Assembly: GCA_012295275.1 (NCBI GenBank)
Contig: CM022671.1
Coordinates: forward strand, 64,001-110,000
Origin: Chrysomallon squamiferum
Lineage: Eukaryota; Mollusca; Gastropoda; Neomphalida; Peltospiridae
Direction: 5' to 3'
DNA: 46,000 nt
Shown here: in pieces, positions 17,170 to 29,345 of the stretch
Layout of the letters: every line of letters starts with the position of its first letter
Position numbering within the stretch: the first letter of the stretch is position 1
Translations under genes and position numbers: made by a program
Notes under the pieces: generated by a model
Databases searched by the model: none
Seen by the model: the letters and a program-made list of their open reading frames with translations, nothing else
What the model was told of the DNA's origin: nothing

Positions 17170-18477
17170 TGTTATCCGCGTCCGCCGACTCCCTTTCTTA
17201 AACAGCACTGTAACAACCTTCATGCATTTCTGTCTGCACTGGGATTATCTGTATGTCATAATTATAGCATATGTCTCTGACTTCCGTTAGAAAATCTATA
17301 TAATCTGTATGCGCATACGAAGCAGAAAATACGATTTTTCTCGCTGATTTAGCTAAATTTACTTTCTGCAGTAATTGTCTGCTGGTGGATATTATTAACA
17401 CAGCCAAGAAGTAATAAGAAGGATTTAACTAATTAATGGTATATAATAAACAACACACTCGACTGATGTTCCATAACAACCTGTTTGAAAGCGTAGACTT
17501 CATTCTTTGAAAACATCTGTCCTGTTTTGGGGATGAATTGCTGTTGTCACATTTGTAACACATAATTCCTGTTCTTCCTACTAGTGTTATTGTAATTTCT
17601 TTGCAGAGTTAAAAACCCGTGTAATCTTTGCAGACAAAATGAAGCAGAAAAGTTTCTCTCAGAGCGGCCGCTTCAAACAAGACTCTCTTTCTAAACGAAG
17701 AATGTGGCGCGTGAAAGAAAGAATTTCCAATAATGCTCCCGATACGGGGCTTCTGTAATTGCTGTTATTAAACCACAGTAAATCTTTCTCCCTACCTTTC
17801 TTTTCTTTTATTTAAAAAAATAATAACAAATAAAAGAAGAAAAATTCACGATGCTTCAAGGATGGTTTATGGATTAGTTCTGAAGTTTACGTTTGTATGT
17901 AAATTACACAGATCAAAACATTTATACTCGGGACATTTGTTCCTGCTGATGTAATTACCCCACTTCACATAATCCACGAACACATAAACACAAATCTTCC
18001 ACGCTAAAAGAACTGATAAGCGTTCTCTGCAAGCTATTTCTGGAATAACGTGTTTGCTTTAGCCATGAATGTATACGTGTTCTATTTTTCGTCTTTTTTT
18101 TTTCTTTTTTTTTTCTACACACGACTCGAGTTTGGGACAAGATTTATTTTCTTCTCGTCTGTTCCGTTCAAGAACAACACTGTAAGAACACTGTAAGAAC
18201 ACTGTAAGAACACTGTTCCCGTTGAGAAAAACTTATCAGATAGACGGACCTTGGTAAGCAATCGATACAGGCGATGCTTTCCACTGCTGCAGCGCTGGCG
18301 AACTTCCAGTGAATGAATTGACAAAACAGCCAGCGTATTACACTACAAATATGTTAGTAGAGCGTATCACTGCATTACGCATGCGTGTTTTCAGTTCGCA
18401 ATTGAGATGGATACGTTTGAGAAACGATATTGGCAGGCGTGGTCTAGCGTCTTAAAGTGCAGGATAGGTTTCGTATT
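17170..18477. other. Intergenic DNA upstream of the UNC93A-like gene
   Basis: Mixed composition near 17170-17260 and A/T-rich beyond. A small tandem CTGTAAGAACA repeat of about 11 bp lies at 18180-18213. A minus-strand open frame at 17198-17407 gives no recognisable protein. Confidence 0.4.
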
Positions 18478-19210
18478 AATTATTAAGATCCAGTTAATCA
18501 TTAAGATACAGTCAGTTTTAATCATTAAAATACATTCAGGTTTAATCATTAAAATAGATTCAGTTTTAATCATTAAAATAGATTCAGTTTTAATCATTAA
18601 AATACATTCAGTTTTAATCATTAAAATACATTTAGCACTGATTATTAAAATACATTTCCTAATCATAATTCAAATGTCTAACACATGTTTTAAAAGTCGT
18701 TCATAGTAATGATTAAATACCTTTAATTAAAATAGTTTTCATATTTATGATTAAAATGTTTCGTATTCATCATTAAAATCCCTTCCGTATTCTTTATTAG
18801 AGTACGTTTTGTGTTCATCATTAAAATGTTTTGTATTCTGCATTAAAGAACGTTTCCTGTTCATTACTAAAATACGTTTCGTATTCATCATTAATATATT
18901 TATCTGATTCATCATTAAAACATCTCTTTTTCATCAAAGTACTTTTCGTAGTAATTATTAAAATATGTTCGTATTCAGTAATAAAATATATTTTATATTA
19001 ATCATTAAAATACATTTTGTAAGAAATAAAACAAATATCTTTTAAATTTGTAATTATAATACATTTTGTACTAATGATTAACATATGTGTAGTGTTCATT
19101 ATTAAAAAAACATTTCTTATTCATCTTTATTAAAATACGTCACCTACTGACATTTAAAGTATATCTCGTATTCATCATTAAAATACATCTCGTATTAACC
19201 GTGATACTTT
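18478..19210 (+). repeat. 24-bp A/T tandem array, tight core then degenerate tail
   Basis: The core (about 18480-18640) repeats TTCAGTTTTAATCATTAAAA every 24 bp, for example at 18559 and 18583. Degenerate copies around CATTAAAATA continue to about 19210. Each unit has the palindromic core TTTTAATCATTAAAA. Because 24 is a multiple of three, a repeat peptide frame (IHSVLIIK) stays open, but this is fortuitous. Confidence 0.9.
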
Positions 19211-19215
19211 TCAAA

Positions 19216-19242
19216 ATCATTATTCTTTATTATTATTATTAT

Positions 19243-19274
<32 letters not shown>

Positions 19275-19329
19275 TTTGATGTTTTTTCTTTCTCTTATAA
19301 TTTTATTGTTTATTTATTTTATTTTTTAA

Positions 19330-19393
<64 letters not shown>

Positions 19394-19420
19394 TTTTTTT
19401 TTTTTTTTTTTTTTTTTTTG
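19216..19420. repeat. (TTA)n, (GTA)n, (TTA)n and poly-T cluster
   Basis: (ATT)n with (AGT)n at about 19226-19274, (TTA)n at about 19335-19392, then a T homopolymer to about 19419. Confidence 0.92.
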
Positions 19421-19710
19421 TTATCATACTTAAGCCATGCAATCAAATAAGATTTGAGACGGAACAGATATTCCCAACGAAAACGAAAATAGCTGATTTA
19501 AATAGCAATCTGATTTCCTTATTATTTTGTTATTCCAATGGGAGAGAAAAAAGTTTTATAAGGCAGATAAAAAATTTCAGACTCGACAACTTGAAGTAAC
19601 ATGATTGTAGGCGGAAGAAAATCTAATAACTGAATCTAATTCAATCAGCAGTTTCCATTTAATTTTTATTTTTTTCATTCCTGTGATGTAGAAAATATTG
19701 AGAGAGAGCG
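19421..19710. other. Noncoding DNA, no gene seen
   Basis: A/T-rich sequence without repeats or recognisable exons. Confidence 0.4.
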
Positions 19711-19763
19711 AGTGATATATCTATATCTATATCTATATCTATATATATATCTATATATATATA

Positions 19764-19817
<54 letters not shown>

Positions 19818-19836
19818 GAGAGAGAGAGAGAGAGAA
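19711..19836. repeat. (ATATCT)n grading to (AT)n then (GA)n
   Basis: Hexamer ATATCT units become pure AT at about 19765, then a short GAGA run ends the block at about 19834. Confidence 0.93.
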
Positions 19837-20339
19837 TTAAAATGAGAGCTAAGAGCTACATTTAGTGCACAACAAGAACTACAACCAAAATAATCATGCT
19901 GTGATGACGATAAAAAAAAAAAAAAATATAAATAAATAAAATATATAAATGAATAAATGAATGAATAAATAAGTGATTAAATAATTAAATATCTGATTTC
20001 AACAGTCGTAATTAGGAATATTTGTGCAAGACGTGTAGTGTGACCGTGCCCTAAAATATTTACGTAACGTCTCGAATACATGACCTTTATGAACTCTGCA
20101 TTGGCTCCAGATGACAACTGAAAATGTCAAGATATCCACTAGCAACTGAACAACCACTGCTTCAGTTTGCAAGAAATGAAATGCGATCAGAACAACAAAT
20201 CTACACATTGTTTAATCAAGTAAACGGTATTTGAATGTCACAAATTGGCTAATTTTGTTCTCAAGGAACTGGCTAGAAATGAACTTTTTGTTGTACACAT
20301 TCTTAAATATGTAATTTTCTAAATACGTGACTAGAACAT
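19837..20339. other. Noncoding DNA, no gene seen
   Basis: A poly-A and AAAT-rich segment (19910-19990) followed by ordinary sequence. A minus-strand open frame at 19999-20208 is not recognisable. Confidence 0.4.
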
Positions 20340-21382
20340 AGAAAATAAGTATTTGTCACTGTCCAACTTTTACTAGAACATAGATAAATAAGTATTTGTC
20401 ACTGACCAGCTTTCACTAGAACATAAATAAATAAGTTAGTCACTGTCCAACTTTCACTAGGACATAGATAAATAAGTATTTGTCACTGACCAGCTTTCAC
20501 TAGAACATAGATAAATAAGTATTTGTCACTGTCCAGATTTCACTAGAACATAGATAAATAAGTATTTGTCACTGTCCAGCTTTCACTAGAATATAAATAA
20601 ATAAGTATTTGTCACTGTCCAGCTTTCACTAGAACATATATAAATAAGTATTTGTCACTGACCAGATTTCACTAGAACATAGATAAATAAGTATTTGTCA
20701 CTGTCCAGATTTCACTAGAATATAAATAAATATAAATTTTAAAACATATATAAATAAGTATTTGTCACTGTCCAGCTTTCACTAGAACATAAATAAATAA
20801 GTATTTGTCACTGTCCAGATTTCACTAGAACATATATAAATAAGTATTTGTCACTGTCCAGCTTTCACTAGAACATAGCTAAATAAGTATTTGTCACTGT
20901 CCAGCTTTCACTAGAACATAGCTAAATAAGTATTTGTCACTGTCCAGCTTTCACTAGAACATAGATAAATAAGTATTTGTCACTGTCCAGATTTCACTAG
21001 AACATAGCTAAATAAGTATTTGTCACTGTCCAGCTTTCACTAGAACATAGATAAATAAGTATTTGTCACTGTCCAGATTTCACTAGAACATAGCTAAATA
21101 AGTCACTGTCCAGAAACATAGATAAATAAGTATTTGTCACTGTCCAGCTTTCACTAGAACATAGATAAATAAGTATTTGTCACTGTCCAGCTTTCACTAG
21201 AACATAGATAAATAAGTATTTGTCACTGTCCAGATTTCACTAGAATATAAATAAATAAGTATTTGTCACTGTCCAGCTTTCACTAGAATATAAATAAATA
21301 AGTATTTGTCACTGTCCAGCTTTCACTGATGTCCCCCATAAATAAATCTATTTGTCACTGTCCAACTTTCACTAGAACATCT
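20340..21382 (+). repeat. 43-bp tandem array, about 24 copies
   Basis: The consensus contains TTTCACTAGAACATAGATAA, ATAAGTATTTGTCACTG and TCCAGC. Successive CCAGCTTT words lie 43 bp apart (for example 20901 and 20944). Variation concentrates at ACATAG/ATATAA and CAGC/CAGA. Some copies are shortened (near 20730-20750 and 21100). The units are contiguous with no spacers. Confidence 0.95.
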
Positions 21383-21435
21383 TTGTCTCTACCTTTTACT
21401 CATTCTGTCTCTCCCCTTCTCTCTGTAACTTTCGT

Positions 21436-22500
<1,065 letters not shown>

Positions 22501-22936
22501 TTTGATATGTTCTGGTATATCTCTTTATTTTCTTTCTTATTCTGCAACACTATCACTAATCTCACAAACTAAACATTATTTGTCTGCTTTCAATTTTGTA
22601 TCGTCACGAAAAGTCCAGAAAGAAACAAACTGTAAGCGGTAATTTAATAAAGGAGTGATGCTTAAAATGAAAACAAATTGTAGCAATAGACTGTTCTATT
22701 TTCGTGCACAACCAATAGTCGTAAAATTTGATACAACTGCATTTACAAGGTTCCTTATTATCGCTTTGTATGGATTCACCGCCGAATTTAGAATTCACAA
22801 AGGAGGCTAAATAACTGACATTATCTGTTAGATTTTATGTCCATAAAAGATTAATGGGTTGTTGTTTGTAGAGAAATTTCGTTCACAAAATGATTTAGTG
22901 ACTTGGAACATTACACCCACAGACACACATATGCAG
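22501..22936. other. Noncoding DNA, no gene seen
   Basis: Ordinary A/T-rich sequence with no recognisable exon. Confidence 0.4.
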
Positions 22937-22940
22937 TCAC

Positions 22941-22976
<36 letters not shown>

Positions 22977-23080
22977 CAAATCCGTTCACACATGGACACA
23001 CACACACATACACATAAGTATACATATATACATATACATATAAACATACATATACTCTCACACAAATAGGTATACACACA
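22937..23080. repeat. (CA)n and CATA-rich segment
   Basis: Pure (CA)n at about 22940-22972, then CACATA/TATACA words to about 23080. Confidence 0.9.
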
Positions 23081-23170
23081 AAAAAAATGACATGCATCAT
23101 TTGTATTCTAACAAATCGGTTATTTTTCATTAGTTATTGACTTCCCCCAAAATGTTCCGATATTCAATAT

Positions 23171-23275
23171 TTGTAAATGCGTGTCCTTATCAGTGCTGTA
23201 TCTAAAATGAGGCATGTAATGCACGTGCTAGTGCGCCACTTGAAGGGGATGGGAGAGGCTCGAGCAGTTTCTGTT
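23171..23275. mobile_element. Possible decayed hAT (ZMYM1-type) transposon end
   Basis: CAGTGCTGTATCTAAAATGA (from 23193) and GTGCGCCACTTGAAGGGG (23231-23248) resemble from memory the ends of the ZMYM1-like hAT family, in which a CAG-start and a GCGCCACTTG phrase are common. No second end or target duplication was found. This is a weak call. Confidence 0.2.
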
Positions 23276-23660
23276 AAACCTGACAAGTATTTTTAAACTG
23301 AATGTTTCTGAAAGATGGGTTTGTGTACAAGGGCGCATTTCAGTGCTCGCTGTGTTCTGGTATTTATACAGCCCCTGGGACTGCTTATCATTCTGTTCAT
23401 CTATCGATCGCCAGACATAAATACTGAGTATCAGAATAACAAACATATATTATCAAAAGATACAGAGAAAGACTGACGTACGGAGAGATCGACAGACGTA
23501 CAGTGGGAGAAGTACTAAATGATCAGTGAGTCTCTTTAATGTGCAACACATCTATCAAAAGTGAAAAGTAAATCAATAGCTGTTCAAATATCTTTATTAT
23601 TCTTTATTTAACTATTTATTTTCAGTCATAACATTTACAACAATTCATAACGTATATTGA
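23276..23660. other. Noncoding DNA, no gene seen
   Basis: Mixed composition with no recognisable exon. Confidence 0.4.
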
Positions 23661-23824
<164 letters not shown>

Positions 23825-23884
23825 TATTAAGAAAATCTTATTAAATATATTTACGTTCTTTTTCATCATTTCGTCCTAGTTCGT

Positions 23885-24260
23885 TTACCTTTGTTAATGG
23901 GCTAGAAGTAATTGCACTAATTTACCTGAGAAAGTTTTCGTGTTGAGAAAAATAGTAAATGTCCTAACAAAACGAAGAAAAAGCCCGTTTGAAGAGAACA
24001 CTGCAGCCAAAGACTGTTTACTTGCAGCGCTTCTGAGAACGCCGCAGACCAATTGTTTAAAGCAATTTCCTGGCTTCTCTGCAATCGTATTAGCATTTGC
24101 CATTCCAGTTGCGCACAGTAAACATAGGTTTGCTCGCAGTACGTTGCCTAATCGATCATCAGCTGCCACGACGAGTACAACGTCGTGATGAGGAAAGTGT
24201 TTCTGACCGAGACAACAACGTGTAGACCGAGACAACAACGTGTAGACTGCGGTGTACATG
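23885..24260. other. GC-richer island open on both strands; coding status unclear
   Basis: This 370-bp block is more complex than its surroundings. It keeps frames open on the plus strand (23940-24188) and the minus strand (24259-23894). Neither product resembles a protein I know and no convincing splice sites bound it. A 20-21-bp direct duplication (CCGAGACAACAACGTGTAGA) lies at 24208-24248. It may be an exon, a CpG-bearing regulatory element or chance. Confidence 0.25.
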
Positions 24261-24330
24261 AAGAGATGTGAATAGTGTTAGTTGCTTGTTAGTGATGTAT
24301 GTCGGCGATATTGCATATTTGTATTAATTA

Positions 24331-24516
<186 letters not shown>

Positions 24517-24596
24517 CACGAAAAAGAAAAAAAAAAAAAAAATAAAGAGCTACAGACAAATACAAGACAGACAGACAAATAGATACCTACACAGAT

Positions 24597-24598
24597 AA

Positions 24599-24630
<32 letters not shown>

Positions 24631-24632
24631 AA
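24597..24632. repeat. (GATA)n microsatellite
   Basis: About eight GATA units with one interruption. Confidence 0.9.
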
Positions 24633-24681
24633 AATAGAGAAAGAAAGAGCTAAATGAAAATGAAAAGAAAAACATTAAAAC

Positions 24682-24800
24682 GAGTTTGGTGGTAATTAGA
24701 GCACTGAACCAAACCGTGATCAAATCCCTAAGTGTTCTTTAGTGCCCCATCTCCTTCTAACACTCGCCTCGTGTATCACTGACCTTAGCAGGAATTTTCT
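24682..24800 (+). mobile_element. tRNA-derived SINE remnant
   Basis: TTTGGTGGTAATTAGAGCAC (A-box-like, about 24685-24704) and CCGTGATCAAATCCC (B-box-like, 24715-24729) have the order and spacing of a tRNA-type SINE head with small deletions. The body downstream is not assigned. No A-tail or target duplication was identified. Confidence 0.45.
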
Positions 24801-25500
24801 ATCTGTGGAGCTGCTGGAGCTACAAGACTGTGTTTCACTGCACTTTCCTAATTATATTACTCCAGAAATTGGAAAGAACAATTTCAGAAAAAACAAATAA
24901 CAATAAAATAATAATACAAAACGAAAACAAACAACAACAACAACAACAATGTGCTTGACAGATAACAATCACTAGCATTAAAATATGATGAGATATCGTT
25001 AAACAGATTTTCTTCTTTTATCAATTCGTTCAGGAAGAGTAAACATCAATAATATTATAATACAGACTATGCTGAAGCATGAAAAAGAAAAAAATGTTTT
25101 AAACCAAACACCGCTGCATCTTTCACACAATTGATCTGAACATAAAAACACATGTAAGGATTTTGAAAAGATTATTACTGGTAATCACGAAATAGCATAA
25201 CTCGAAATAAACATACAAACACCGCAGTGCTGACGTTACAACGACGCAAACTGAGGCGCCGCGTGCAGAGATCGAACGCGCTGCAGATGACGTACATAAT
25301 TTATACCGCTTTAATGTGACTTTTTTTGTTGTTGTTTTTCAATCAACAATTCTCTGTGTAAAGCAAGACGTCTATTTAAAACATGAACAAACGCCAAGCT
25401 TGGCTTATTAAATACAATAATAATGACTTATTAACTAGCAAAGACTCACAATCATCAAGTTTCTGCTTTATTTATTTAAACTGAATTGTATTACTCGGTT
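24801..25500. other. Noncoding DNA with one CpG-rich spot (25225-25300)
   Basis: The spot around GAGGCGCCGCGTGCAGAG (25253-25270) is unusually CpG-rich for this window. The rest is A/T-rich. No exon is recognised. Confidence 0.35.
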
Positions 25501-25735
25501 GGTAGATTTGTACGTGTGTATGTCTGTATATATCTGCATATATGTCTATATATGTGTACATAAATCTATATATGTATGTTTGTTGTCTGTATGTTTTTGT
25601 TTATGTGTGTGTCTACATATGTACGTATGATATGTACGTTTGTGTATATGTATGTCAGTCTGTATGTATGTATATGTCTGTGTATGTGTCTGTTTATCTG
25701 TAAGTATATTTTACATCTATGCACTTATGTGTGCA
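25500..25735. repeat. Degenerate TATG/TGTA-rich repeat
   Basis: TGTATGTC, TATATATG and TGTATGTA words recur without a fixed period. Confidence 0.7.
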
Positions 25736-25789
25736 TAGTATAATTACATGTATTATCATGAACAGTGAATGAAACCTTCAACCACTTAT

Positions 25790-26100
25790 ACGTAAAGTAA
25801 TGAGCCAGTGCTAACGAACCATATTTACCGAGACCGGTCATCAATGAATGAGGTGAAAGGCTGGGAATTTGCCGGGCGCGGATTTCGCGGGACGACCACA
25901 AAAGCAGACGACAATTGTGAAAACACGAAATCCGTGTTACATCGATTTCAATTACAGACTGATTTTGTCCATCAGTGAAACTTCTACACCAGTTCGCCGA
26001 AGGTGAAAAATAAACTTAGCACTGTTTGCTTTTGGGACAACGTTCATTGAAACTGAAATGACGTCTGACACTTGGGTTTCGATTTCTTAGTAAACACCAT
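25790..26100. other. GC-richer island, candidate regulatory element or small exon
   Basis: CCGGGCGCGGATTTCGCGGG (25872-25891) lies in a block with even base composition. A 44-codon frame opens at ATG 25844 and stops at 25978. No protein family is recognised. Confidence 0.25.
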
Positions 26101-26197
26101 TTATAGGAAATCGATTTACAAAACTATATGCATTTACTTTTGCGATAGATGTTTTTCCATGAAGGATTAAGTAGAAATTCTGCGATGATTTCTGTAG

Positions 26198-26200
<3 letters not shown>

Positions 26201-26244
<44 letters not shown>

Positions 26245-26309
26245 AAGAAAGCATGAAAAGGATATTTATGTAGCACTAGTATTATAACATCGAAGGGATA
26301 AAATCCAAA

Positions 26310-26392
<83 letters not shown>
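26201..26392. repeat. Poly-A (about 41 bp) and (GA)n
   Basis: A homopolymer at about 26201-26242 with AAAG units, then 65 bp of other sequence and (GA)n at 26313-26392. This is the last long GA tract in the window. Confidence 0.95.
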
Positions 26393-26395
<3 letters not shown>

Positions 26396-26399
26396 TAAA

Positions 26400-27265
26400 C
26401 ATGCATTTAGAAACAAGTGACAAGTGAACAATGTTTTCAATCAGAAAAATATTTCTTAAATCAATATATAATTTTTTTAAATTCTATCATCAATATTTTT
26501 ATTTCTTGGTTGTTGTTGTTTTTTTTGTTTTTTTGTTTTTTTTTTTTCTTACTAGACCTTTCATCTGTCAAAAATATCACAGCTGCTGGCAACTAATTTT
26601 CCTTTCATCATGAAAGCTTTAATGAAGAAAACTTTTAAATGCTTTTCAGTGTTAGCATCCAAGTCGTGATGTCAACACAATTACTTTGACCTTGACAATA
26701 AAAGAAAAATGACAGTGATGTAGGTAACAGTCAATTTTCTTTCACTGTAAACCGATCCTCATTAAAGTCGCTTACAACGTCTGTAATTACATATTCCACA
26801 GAACAGAATTTTAATTATGGATCGTCTAATGTCGTTTTATTTATTACTGAAGGTTAGTCGCTCTGCGCTATAATAAATCGTGTCTTGTTAGTAGAAATCG
26901 TCTGCCGTTACCGAAGGTATGTTTACAAAGAATAACTCGTACTAACGACCTTTGTGTAATGGTAGTCAGTGAACAAGCCTGTAGTATATTATAGAATAAC
27001 AGAGACAGTGACGTAGAAAGAAAATGAAAGAAGATATAATAATAGTAATAATAACAGTTATCATCATCATTACCATTATTGTTATTATGAAAATAAACAA
27101 CAACAAAAAAAAACCCACCAAAAAACAGCAATAAATAAATAAATAAATACTCATTTATACATATATTATTTATAACTTTTTGTCAGTGTAAGCTTCTCGC
27201 TGTGTGTATTATTGTAATTAAGAGTCATAATAATTAAGATAATTCCATAAACTACTAGTATAAAA

Positions 27266-27268
<3 letters not shown>
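26400..27268. other. Noncoding DNA, no gene seen
   Basis: T-rich segment (26505-26550), ordinary sequence, and AAT/ATC triplets near 27030-27080. Confidence 0.4.

Positions 27269-27314
<46 letters not shown>
27269..27314. repeat. (CA)n microsatellite
   Basis: A pure CA run of about 45 bp. Confidence 0.95.
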
Positions 27315-27315
<1 letters not shown>

Positions 27316-27756
27316 CGAATGAACGACACAATATGTAGATCAGTAATTAAATCCTGCACACTCATCTTGTCGCTTTAAGTATATTGCAAATATTCCCGAT
27401 ATGCCGTTCGATAAGCCTTTGAGCGTAATAATATTCTCTTATTATTTCTTCTTGAATTTTAAGTAATAAAAATATAAAGTATTCTAAATAAAACTAACCA
27501 AACTAAGATATTTATATATATTGTAGTCACGTATTTAGAAAAGTACATATTTAAGAATGTGTGCAACAACAATTTCATTTTGGTGGTGATTATGGGTTAC
27601 ATATTTTCTTAGAATTGATCAACATCTATCACTATACAATCCAAACTTAGTTCTGATGTCTCGTTCTCGTGCCCTTGGGTTAATCAGAGGCGATTTGTTT
27701 TCTTAAACCTTAAATGTTCCGGACTAAAGAAACTGCAGGCTTGTTAGTTTGTGAAA

Positions 27757-27843
27757 AAGTGCGTAGCTCTGCAGTTAGAGCGATAACCTGTGCTTGGTGG
27801 TTTGAGGAGTCGATCCTCCACACTACGCGACAAGAGATTTTTT
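27757..27843 (+). mobile_element. tRNA-like Pol III unit / SINE head with T6 terminator
   Basis: TAGCTCTGCAGTTAGAGCG (27764-27782) is a near-consensus A box whose D-stem GCTC/GAGC pairs perfectly. GAGG (27804-27807) and CCTC (27815-27818) enclose a 7-nt loop, AGTCGAT, as a T-arm-like hairpin. A T6 run (27838-27843) could end Pol III transcription. The canonical acceptor stem does not close, although GCGTAG (27761-27766) could pair with CTACGC downstream. It is more likely tRNA-derived than a working tRNA gene. Confidence 0.45.
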
Positions 27844-28500
27844 CAAAGACGATAATATTCGCTGTCATTTAATTTGTAAACGAGTATATAAAATATATAT
27901 TGTTGTTAAACGAAAAGTAGACCAGAGAGTTGCGCATTTCATTTTACAAATCATTTAATAATCAGTAACATATATTAAGGTAACGATAAACAAATATTCA
28001 TTATATCGGCCTCAGACTGATTTCTGTTGAGAAAAGAAATTTCTAGGATTTCTGAGAAAATCAGTCTACTTACGTTTAACTCAGTGACTCTTATCTCGAG
28101 CTGTGACAGCCGGCCTCAGCTGAATCGTTATCTAGAATTATCTAAAATAATCTCAGTCAAAGGTTCTTAATCTTTTGTCTTTGAATCTTGAATCGTTGTG
28201 AGAATACAGAAGAAATATCAGAATCACTCGTGTTCACAAAAACTTAAATAAACACAACTTTGGAAAAAAAGGAAAGAAAAATGTAATAAATTTTATTGCA
28301 AGAAGAACGATTTCTTTTATATATAAAAATAATAAGAATTTTTAACAAAACAATGAATTTCATTATCATCATCATCAATAACAAGAATAAAAAAATAAAA
28401 AAAAAGAAAGAATGAAATAGAGAAATATATAATCATTGAAATGATAAAAACAAACATAAACAAACACGCAAACTACAACAACAATAACAAAAACAGTAAT
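27844..28500. other. Noncoding DNA, no gene seen
   Basis: A/T-rich sequence; no exon or array. Confidence 0.4.
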
Positions 28501-28510
28501 AATAATAGTT

Positions 28511-28543
<33 letters not shown>

Positions 28544-28615
28544 ATAGTAATAGTAATAGTAGTGGTAGTAGTAGTAATAATAATAACAATAACAGTAATA
28601 ATCATAACAATAATA
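28501..28615. repeat. (GTA)n / (AAT)n microsatellite
   Basis: (GTA)n at about 28508-28542, then mixed AGT/AAT triplets. Confidence 0.9.
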
Positions 28616-28677
28616 AAATTTGCAAAGGTTCCGTACTATAGCATAATCTTAACCAGATCAAATTTGCCAACTCGTTC

Positions 28678-28752
28678 ATTTTAAATATCTCTGAATTTCT
28701 ACATTTTAAATATCTCTGAATTTCTACATTTTAAATATCTCTGAATTTCTAC
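28678..28752 (+). repeat. 25-bp tandem repeat, three copies
   Basis: TTAAATATCTCTGAATTTCT begins at 28681, 28706 and 28731, exactly 25 bp apart and nearly identical. Confidence 0.93.
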
Positions 28753-28800
28753 GTTTGTGCAATCAGGTCACGGGTTTAAATTCTTCCCCAGCCAGCACTT
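28753..28800 (+). mobile_element. SINE fragment (B-box side of a tRNA-like head)
   Basis: CAGGTCACGGGTTTAAATTC resembles the anticodon-to-T-arm part of a tRNA-derived head. The A-box side has been replaced by the 25-bp repeats. Confidence 0.3.
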
Positions 28801-29260
28801 TGTGATTAAATTCCTTCTCGTTAAACTAAAGAACATCACTTCTGACAGTGGAAATCCCAGACGTAGCAAAACATACCAATTACTCTGCAGAAAATATTCC
28901 TAGCCAGGTCCCCTTTTATTAATTAATCGTAACTGGGTCGACAGAACGTTGCAGTGCAATTCAGAACAGAACTGTATCAGTTTTTGTGATATATTGTATG
29001 ACCTATTTATACTGTTTCCAGGGGCTGAACAAAGCTTTTTAGAAAAATATTTTTTTATTTTTTTATTTTTTTTTATTATTGTGATGGATATAATTTTTAT
29101 GATGAAATAACTTAAAGAAAGAAAAAATGTAATAAATAAATTATATAAAATAAATAAATTAATTAAAAAATAAGAATTTTGGAAGAATAAAATGTAGTCG
29201 GTCTATGAATATTGGATACATACGTTCTTATTTTTGAAGATTATTACCATTGTTGTTGTT
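28801..29260. other. Noncoding DNA, no gene seen
   Basis: Mixed composition, becoming T- then A-rich at 29040-29180. Confidence 0.4.
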
Positions 29261-29261
29261 T

Positions 29262-29316
<55 letters not shown>

Positions 29317-29345
29317 TACTATTTGTAAATAAACAAATAAATAAA
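29261..29345. repeat. (ATT)n and (AAAT)n
   Basis: (TTA)n at about 29266-29312, then AAATAAAC/AAAT units. Confidence 0.93.

Noticed and set aside
17198-17407. Minus-strand 69-residue protein upstream of the UNC93A-like gene
   Set aside because: No recognisable domain; it lies upstream of the promoter motifs and has no splice support.
18407-18706. Repeat peptide IHSVLIIK gene
   Set aside because: Explained by a 24-bp (multiple of three) tandem repeat lacking stops; open on both strands.
20340-21382. CRISPR-like array of direct repeats
   Set aside because: The 43-bp units are contiguous with no unique spacers, the genome is eukaryotic, and there are no cas genes.
27757-27843. Functional tRNA gene
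   Set aside because: The D-arm is good, but the acceptor stem with standard geometry does not pair and the T-loop lacks the usual TTCRA order. Kept as a tRNA-like element only.
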